Assembly (NCBI RefSeq): GCF_030160115.1
Contig: NZ_BSNS01000020.1
Coordinates: 186,001-250,000 of the forward strand
Reading direction: 5' to 3'
DNA: 64,000 nucleotides
Origin: Devosia nitrariae
GTDB taxonomy: Bacteria > Pseudomonadota > Alphaproteobacteria > Rhizobiales > Devosiaceae
Part shown: piece by piece, positions 58,967 to 64,000 of the stretch
How the letters are laid out: the number at the start of each line of letters is the position of its first letter
Numbering within the stretch: the first letter of the stretch is position 1
Notes under the pieces: generated by a model
The model's input: only the letters and a program-made list of their open reading frames with translations
Database searches by the model: none
Told to the model about the DNA's origin: nothing
Made by a program: the position numbers and the translations under genes

Positions 58967-59127
58967 CAGGAGAGCTCCCCTACGCACTTCTGCAGGCCAC
59001 AAATACCTTCGTTGGCCGGCAGGCCGTTCGGAATCGTGACGTTCTGCCAAGGGTCGGGGGGTAGGGTAACTTTGCTCATCTGGTCCTGCTTGAGTTCGAT
59101 GTCGAAGAGATCGACCGTACCGTCCAA
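58966..59127 (-). CDS. Possible small protein before the deoxyribosyltransferase
   Basis: An open frame of 53 residues from TTG 59127, or 37 residues from ATG 59079. It reads M-D-G-T-V-D-L-F-D-I-E-L then M-S-K-V-T-L-P-P-D-P, and carries two cysteines near the end (G-I-C-G-L-Q-K-C). AGGA precedes the ATG, and the stop overlaps the next start, which is typical of real coupled genes. No family is recognised. Confidence 0.4.
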   Translation of the reverse strand: MDGTVDLFDIELKQDQMSKVTLPPDPWQNVTIPNGLPANEGICGLQKCVGELS

Positions 59128-59148
59128 CGATTCAAACGAGCTCGTCGC

Positions 59149-60435
59149 CTAAAGTGCAATGCCGCGCCGGCGAAAGCGAGGTTGCAGCGCGAGATAAAGC
59201 ACAGCGCCTGCGAGGCAATAAGCGGCGTAAGCGAAGGCCTGGGCCGTCAGTTCGACACCGGTATCGATAAGGTAGCCAGCAATGCCGGGGCCGACGGCGG
59301 ACGCGGCGACGAGGGCGGCGGTCGCCAGCGAGCGGACGGCACCGATATGGGCGGTGCCGTAGACCTCGACCCACAGAGCTCCGACGATGGGATTCATCAT
59401 TCCCTGCGTCAAACCAAAGCAGATGAAGATCAACGGTATGCTCCACTGCGGCGAGAGCGTGCCGATCAGGAGGCAGGCGCCGGCGAGTGGCAACAGGACA
59501 ACAGGCATCAGGCGCCAGGCACCGAACCGGTCGACGAGAAAGCCGGCAAAGACGGACGAGATTGCCACCGTGCCTGAGAGGAACGGAAAGAAGGCGGTAA
59601 AGAGCGTCAGGTCCCAGGCTTTTATCTCTGTCAGATGCGCCTGATGGAAGATGAACAGGGTACCGATCGCCGGCGGTGCCATGATGCCGGGGATGATTGC
59701 ATAAAAGAGCGGATCGCGCAGAACCGCAGTCCTTGTCCACTTTTGGCCTGTGGGGCGCAGGGATGTCGGGGCGTCCGGGTTGACGGTGCCGGCTGCCCGT
59801 GCGCGCTTGCCATCCGGTGGATCGCGCAGCAGATACCAGATGACCGGAACCAGCACAGCGATAAGCATGCACGCCGTGCCGAGCCAAACGTTACGCCAGC
59901 CGAAGGCGGCGATGGAAAGGGTGATCGTGAAGGGCAGGGCGGCCTCGCCCACGGTGAACCCGAGCCCGGCAAAGGACAGCGCACGACCCCGGAAGCGGTT
60001 GAACCAGCGCGACATCGTGGTCATGGCGATATGGGCGAGCATGCCCTGGCCGAAAAAGCGCAGGGCGGCCAGGGCGATCACCAACAGGGCGATGTGCTGC
60101 AAGCCGGACATGACAAGGGCAGTAACCGCCAGCCCAGCAATCGAGCCGATGGCCAGGAGCCGAGCCTCGACCTTGTCGGCGAGGACACCAGCGAAAACCA
60201 GTGTGCAGGCGCTGGCCAGGGTCGCCAGGGTATAGAAGCCCCCGAAGGCACCGTGGCTAAGGCCGAAATCGGCGCGCAGCGAGGCATTGAACTGGGCGAT
60301 GAAGTTGGTTTGGCCCGGCATTGTCGCCAGGGTCATGGTCGCGCCGCCCAGGATCCATTGGATTTGCCGGCCGGTGAGCTCGGATAGTGGAGGCGATTTC
60401 GGAGCGGGAGACTGCATGTATGTCCAGATGCGCAC
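59149..60435 (-). CDS. MFS transporter (third)
   Basis: A 428-residue MFS protein. The early motif F-A-G-V-L-A-D-K-V-E-A-R between helices 2 and 3 and a second at F-A-G-F-L-V-D-R-F-G match the family; the N-terminal Q-T-N-F-I-A-Q-F-N resembles the Nar/CynX-like subgroup. Start is GTG 60435 or ATG 60417, the latter six residues shorter. Upstream of a nucleoside deoxyribosyltransferase, nucleoside or nucleobase uptake is a fair guess. Confidence 0.86.
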   Translation of the reverse strand: MRIWTYMQSPAPKSPPLSELTGRQIQWILGGATMTLATMPGQTNFIAQFNASLRADFGLSHGAFGGFYTLATLASACTLVFAGVLADKVEARLLAIGSIAGLAVTALVMSGLQHIALLVIALAALRFFGQGMLAHIAMTTMSRWFNRFRGRALSFAGLGFTVGEAALPFTITLSIAAFGWRNVWLGTACMLIAVLVPVIWYLLRDPPDGKRARAAGTVNPDAPTSLRPTGQKWTRTAVLRDPLFYAIIPGIMAPPAIGTLFIFHQAHLTEIKAWDLTLFTAFFPFLSGTVAISSVFAGFLVDRFGAWRLMPVVLLPLAGACLLIGTLSPQWSIPLIFICFGLTQGMMNPIVGALWVEVYGTAHIGAVRSLATAALVAASAVGPGIAGYLIDTGVELTAQAFAYAAYCLAGAVLYLALQPRFRRRGIAL

Positions 60436-60549
60436 CTTCGGGATCGAAGGCGCGGAACGGCGAGAAATAAGATGATTTGGGGCACGGATAGGGGGTGCCA
60501 GGTAGAGAAGGCTTAGCGATAGAACCCGGCGGTCAGACCGTCAACCCGA

Positions 60550-61263
60550 TCAACGGCGACCGATGAACAGGGTATTGGTGTCGTTGCGGATCCCGTCAAG
60601 CGATGGGAAAGCGACGGACTGCACGCCGACATCGGTGAAGACACTGCGGAATATCGAATGAAATGGCTCGGAAGGCGGATCGTTCGACCATAGCGCGAAG
60701 ATTCCGCGAGGCTTGATGTGCTGCCTGAGTCTTTCGAGACCGGCCTGCTCGTAAAAGCGGGCGTTGTCCGGGTGCAGCAGATTGATTGGGGAATGGTCGA
60801 TATCGACGAGAATGGCATCGAATTCCCGATGCGGTACCCTCGGATCGAAACCGGCGGCGCTTTCGCAGAGTGCAAAAAAGTCCCCGTGCACGAGATTACA
60901 GCGTGGGTCGGACGTTAGCTGCCGGCCCAGAGGCAGCAAGCCTTCCCGATGCCATTCAATGACCTCGGTCAAGCCGTCGACGACAAGCAGCGAGGAGAGC
61001 CGTGGATGTTCGAGTGCGGCCTTGGCCGTATAGCCTAGCCCCATGCCGCCCACGACAACATCGAGCGGTCGATCCGGGCAGGCGGCAAGTCCCATGGTCG
61101 CCAGAGCTGTTTCGGCAACGGTGAAGCGGCTCGACATCAGATACTCATTGCCGAGAAGGACTTCATAGATGTCCTCGCCGCCGGTCAGACTGGCGCGGCG
61201 ACGCAGACTCAAAGCGCCCAGTTCGGTGACCCGATAATCCAGTTCTTCGAAAAGCCGGCTCAT
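60550..61263 (-). CDS. Spermidine-synthase-like SAM-dependent protein
   Basis: A 237-residue spermine/spermidine synthase-family protein. The nucleotide loop is V-V-V-G-G-M-G-L-G-Y near residue 70, the acidic residue L-V-V-D-G-L binds the SAM-type ribose, and V-D-I-D-H follows near residue 154. The polyamine-site Asp pair is not clear, and many such proteins with this neighbourhood are annotated from SAM binding only, so the acceptor is open. It overlaps the small upstream gene by four bases (ATGA). Confidence 0.8.
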   Translation of the reverse strand: MSRLFEELDYRVTELGALSLRRRASLTGGEDIYEVLLGNEYLMSSRFTVAETALATMGLAACPDRPLDVVVGGMGLGYTAKAALEHPRLSSLLVVDGLTEVIEWHREGLLPLGRQLTSDPRCNLVHGDFFALCESAAGFDPRVPHREFDAILVDIDHSPINLLHPDNARFYEQAGLERLRQHIKPRGIFALWSNDPPSEPFHSIFRSVFTDVGVQSVAFPSLDGIRNDTNTLFIGRR

Positions 61264-61538
61264 CCTTCCGTTCTCGTCAGGGCGTCGAGGTGGTCGGCGC
61301 GGCCCGCGAACGCGGTGCCGAGCCCCAGGAGTTCGGATCGGGGCGCAATCGAGGGTGGAGCGCTCAGGGTCGGCCCTGTCACTGCTCTTCCGCCTCGTCC
61401 GTGGGTGGTATGGATAACAGGTCCTTCACCTGACGGGTGCTCGCCCAATATCCCGATATCGAAGCTGGTGTCGACCGCGGAGCGGATGCGGTCGCAGTGG
61501 GCGCCATCGACGTGCAGGATAGGTCGCCGTTCGGTCAT
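61260..61538 (-). CDS. Small hypothetical protein, coupled to the spermidine-synthase-like gene
   Basis: A 92-residue protein of no recognised family. AAGGA lies seven bases before the ATG and its end overlaps the next gene as ATGA, which supports expression. The first half carries His and Asp/Cys residues (H-V-D-G-A-H-C-D) and H-T-T-H-G, a composition that could suit metal binding; the second half is Pro/Ser/Ala-rich. No function is proposed. Confidence 0.55.
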   Translation of the reverse strand: MTERRPILHVDGAHCDRIRSAVDTSFDIGILGEHPSGEGPVIHTTHGRGGRAVTGPTLSAPPSIAPRSELLGLGTAFAGRADHLDALTRTEG

Positions 61539-61555
61539 GAGCTGTTCCTTTCAAG

Positions 61556-61915
61556 CTATCGCCCGCTTCGTTGCGCGCAACCGATGCAGAGCGTTGCTGC
61601 CGGATCGATCTCCAGGCGGCGTAGCGCAATGGGGTCGCCGCAATCCTGGCAGTACCCGAACTCGCCTTCCTCGATACGGCGCAGTGCCATTTGCAGGGCG
61701 ACGCAGCGGGCGCCGCGCCGCTGATCCGACGCCTGGGCCAGCGCTTGACCTCGCATAGCGTCCATGCGCGACAATCGTCCGACGCTTTGCCAGTCAAGAG
61801 CGACAGGCGCCCTGTCGCTCACGGTGTCCCTGGAGAGGCGGTCAAGTTCCTCAAGCTCCGCGGCGATCACGCGGGCAAAGCTCTCCATCTGGTCCTTGCT
61901 CATCTCGTCAGACAC
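61556..61915 (-). CDS. DksA/TraR-type zinc-finger protein
   Basis: A 119-residue protein. A long N-terminal helical region precedes a four-cysteine zinc finger at Cys89, Cys92, Cys110 and Cys113 (Y-C-Q-D-C and C-I-G-C). The DksA coiled-coil tip D-x-x-D/A is not clear, so it resembles the short DksA-like group rather than full DksA. The GTG is preferred because GAGAGG is eight bases upstream; TTG 61921 and ATG 61903 are alternatives. Such proteins bind the secondary channel of RNA polymerase. Confidence 0.88.
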   Translation of the reverse strand: MSDEMSKDQMESFARVIAAELEELDRLSRDTVSDRAPVALDWQSVGRLSRMDAMRGQALAQASDQRRGARCVALQMALRRIEEGEFGYCQDCGDPIALRRLEIDPAATLCIGCAQRSGR

Positions 61916-62012
61916 GTTCAACGCCTCTCATGGTTCGGCTATCGGTACTCCGTCAGGTTTCGTCCTCGATCATCAAGCGCCGCGTGTCCCACCAAATAGC
62001 GATCGGTGCGGT

Positions 62013-62867
62013 TTACCGGAACAGCATGACCGGGATCAGGACGGAGCGGATCATCTCGGTCGTGGTCGATCCGATGATGAAACTACGAACCCGCGTATGA
62101 CCATAGGCGCCCATGACGAGCAGGTCGATCTGGTCGGCTTCCGCATGCCGCGCGATGACGGCTTCCGGCTGTCCTTCCTCGATGCTGATGTCAACCTGAT
62201 AGCCGGCCTTGCGCAGGATGTCGGCGGAAGCCTCGATCTTGCCGCGCGCATCGGACGTGTCCTTGCCCGCCATGATCATCTGACAGGGCAGGCCCGGGAA
62301 CAGAGCGCCGGTCGCGATGTGGTCGATGGCCTTCATGACGCTGGGTCCGCCATCGTAGGCGATCAGAAAACGCCTGACTGGCTTGTATTTGCGGTTGGCA
62401 ACCATCACAGGCTTCCGGGTGCTGCGGACCACCCGCTCGAGGTTCGACCCCAAATGCATCTTGGCGAAGTCTGCGGCTTCGCCGCGCTTGCCGATCAGGA
62501 CCAGATCGGCATCTGCCTCCAGTTCCTGAACCGCCTCGATGATGTCGCCGTTGCGCAATTTGGCATGGACGTCGGCAACACCGGCCGCAAGCAGGCGGGA
62601 GACACCGGCGTCGACAATCAGCCGGCCGCGCTGCTGGGCGAGTTTGGCCCGTTGCTGATCGTGCGCGGCCAGTTCTTCCAGAAGGTGCTGCTGGGCATCG
62701 GCCTCCAGATTTCCGCTGAAGCTGACGGGCACGCTGGTGGTCTCTCGGCGTCCGATGACATGAACGACGTCGACGGAGGCCCCGATCGTATTTGCAACCC
62801 AGGCGGCGTGATCGAGAACGCTCTCTGAATAGATGGAACCATCGACGAATGCGATCAGCTTTGGCAT
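62013..62867 (-). CDS. Universal stress protein, tandem Usp domains
   Basis: A 284-residue protein with two Usp domains (about 1-145 and 155-284). The second ends in G-A-Y-G-H-T-R-V-R-S-F-I-I-G-S, the G-x2-G-x9-G-S ATP-binding motif; the first lacks it, as is common in tandem forms. It sits 16 bases downstream of the SulP gene start side, on the same strand, so the two could respond together to stress or pH. Confidence 0.9.
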   Translation of the reverse strand: MPKLIAFVDGSIYSESVLDHAAWVANTIGASVDVVHVIGRRETTSVPVSFSGNLEADAQQHLLEELAAHDQQRAKLAQQRGRLIVDAGVSRLLAAGVADVHAKLRNGDIIEAVQELEADADLVLIGKRGEAADFAKMHLGSNLERVVRSTRKPVMVANRKYKPVRRFLIAYDGGPSVMKAIDHIATGALFPGLPCQMIMAGKDTSDARGKIEASADILRKAGYQVDISIEEGQPEAVIARHAEADQIDLLVMGAYGHTRVRSFIIGSTTTEMIRSVLIPVMLFR

Positions 62868-62883
62868 GGTCTCCTCCTCGTTC

Positions 62884-64000
62884 CTAATGACCCATGAGGC
62901 GTTCGAGCGCCCCGGGCTTGTCGTGAATGGCCAGCCTGTCGACGATGGTTTCGCTGGCTTCGTTCATGCCGACGACATGGACTTCGGCTCCCTCGCGCCG
63001 GAACTTCAGGATGATCATGTCGAGTGCCTGCACGCTCGAAATATCCCAGATATGCGCGTGGGTGACGTCGATAGTGACCCTTTCGAGCGCTTCCCTGAAG
63101 TCAAAGGCGGAGGTGAAGTCTTCGGTCGAGGCAAAGAAAATCTGGCCTTCGACCTTGTATGTCCGTTCGCGCCCATCCTGCGAGAGCGTCGAGGTGATGC
63201 GGAAGATCTGCGAAATCTTCCAGGCAAAGAAGATGCCCGAGAGCAGCACGCCTACCAATACGCCGATGGCAAGGTTGTGCGTGTAAACGACGGTTGCAAC
63301 CGTCGCGAGCATGACGATCGAAGAGCTTCGCGGATGGGTGGCAAGGTTCCGGATGGACGCCCAAGAGAACGTACCGACGGAAACCATGATCATGATGGCG
63401 ACGAGTGCCGCCATGGGAATGACGCGAACGAGATCGCCGAGCACGAGGATCAGGAACAGCAGGAATGCCCCGGCAAGGAAGGTCGAGAGTCGCCCGCGGC
63501 CTCCGGATTTCACATTGATGATCGACTGGCCGATCATTGCGCAGCCGGCCATGCCGCCGATGAAGCCGGTAGCGGTATTGGCGATGCCCTGGCCGATGCA
63601 TTCCTGGTTCTTGTCGCTCTTTGTGTCGGTCAGGTCGTCGACAATCGTCGCGGTCATCAGGGATTCGAGAAGCCCCACCACGGCCACGGCGGCCGAATAG
63701 GGCAGGATAATCATTAGCGTCTCGAAACTGAGCGGTATCTGCGGAATGAGGAACACAGGCAACGTCGAGGGCAATTCGCCCATATCACCGACCGTACGCA
63801 GATCGAAGTTGAAGACCATCGAGAGCGTGGTCAGCACCACAATGCACACCAGCGGCGAGGGCACGGCCTTGGTCAGGCGCGGGAAGAGGTAGATGATGGC
63901 GAGCCCGCCGGCTACCATCACGTAGGTCAGCCAGGTAACGTTGATGAGTTCGGGCAGTTGCGCCATGAAGATGAGGATGGCCAGCGCATTGACGAAGCCG
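62884..64000 (-). CDS. SulP-family anion transporter with STAS domain (truncated by window edge)
   Basis: The C-terminal two-thirds or more of a SulP (SLC26-like) transporter. At the edge the frame reads G-F-V-N-A-L-A-I-L-I-F, then M-A-Q-L-P-E-L, a SulP-specific sequence, so the true start is outside. Membrane segments run to about residue 245 of the visible part, and a STAS domain fills the last 110 residues (D-V-T-H-A-H-I-W-D-I-S-S-V-Q). The family moves sulfate, bicarbonate or other anions; the presence of sulfatases elsewhere does not by itself show sulfate as substrate. Confidence 0.9.
   Translation of the reverse strand, partial: GFVNALAILIFMAQLPELINVTWLTYVMVAGGLAIIYLFPRLTKAVPSPLVCIVVLTTLSMVFNFDLRTVGDMGELPSTLPVFLIPQIPLSFETLMIILPYSAAVAVVGLLESLMTATIVDDLTDTKSDKNQECIGQGIANTATGFIGGMAGCAMIGQSIINVKSGGRGRLSTFLAGAFLLFLILVLGDLVRVIPMAALVAIMIMVSVGTFSWASIRNLATHPRSSSIVMLATVATVVYTHNLAIGVLVGVLLSGIFFAWKISQIFRITSTLSQDGRERTYKVEGQIFFASTEDFTSAFDFREALERVTIDVTHAHIWDISSVQALDMIILKFRREGAEVHVVGMNEASETIVDRLAIHDKPGALERLMGH

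Overview
The window is GC-rich, densely packed DNA from a free-living alphaproteobacterium. Protein style (ECF42/DGPF pair, several sugar ABC systems led by their binding protein, short DUF2934 protein, A-type oxidase operon with two subunit III genes) suggests a Hyphomicrobiales member, possibly Devosia or a relative. This taxonomic guess is inference from gene content, not a search result. I saw no rRNA, tRNA, CRISPR array, transposase or phage gene. The SulP-type gene at the right end runs off the window.

Layout. 30-1630: DGPF/YciI protein plus ECF42 sigma factor. 1949-9161: sugar ABC importer with a LacI regulator, a GH127 beta-L-arabinofuranosidase-like enzyme and its ATPase. 9158-16313: second sugar locus with a HutC-type GntR regulator, GH4 hydrolase, PfkB kinase, binding protein, amidohydrolase and two permeases, but no ATPase. 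16464-22544: DUF2189 membrane protein facing a five-gene cytochrome c oxidase operon, then a cytochrome c. 22905-30607: DUF2934 protein, then a seven-gene peptide-type ABC operon (Dpp/Opp) that includes an isopenicillin-N-epimerase-like class V aminotransferase and an FCD-GntR regulator. 30940-42894: sulfatase region with three cytoplasmic-looking type I sulfatases, a GntR and a LysR regulator, a complete sugar ABC importer, and a formylglycine-generating enzyme that matures sulfatases. 42912-45626: uronate catabolism (KdgD, mannonate dehydratase, FCD-GntR). 45765-46100: remnants of two decayed genes. 46101-54167: fifth ABC system with a GH116-family hydrolase and a divergent LacI regulator. 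54208-64000: housekeeping and stress genes (MepA-like peptidase, three MFS transporters, HxlR regulator, nucleoside deoxyribosyltransferase, spermidine-synthase-like protein, DksA-like protein, universal stress protein, SulP transporter).

How it works together. From 2 to 54 kb most genes form a chain of carbohydrate or peptide uptake operons. Each has its own local transcription factor, and candidate palindromic operators are readable for six of them. In each operon the binding-protein gene is followed by a GC-rich hairpin, which fits keeping that protein more abundant than the membrane subunits. The most unusual unit is 30940-45626. There, sulfated, probably uronate-containing, glycans appear to be imported intact, desulfated in the cytoplasm by sulfatases activated by the local FGE, and passed through mannonate and ketodeoxyuronate steps toward central metabolism. 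That flow is inferred from neighbourhood and family roles; the substrate cannot be read from sequence.
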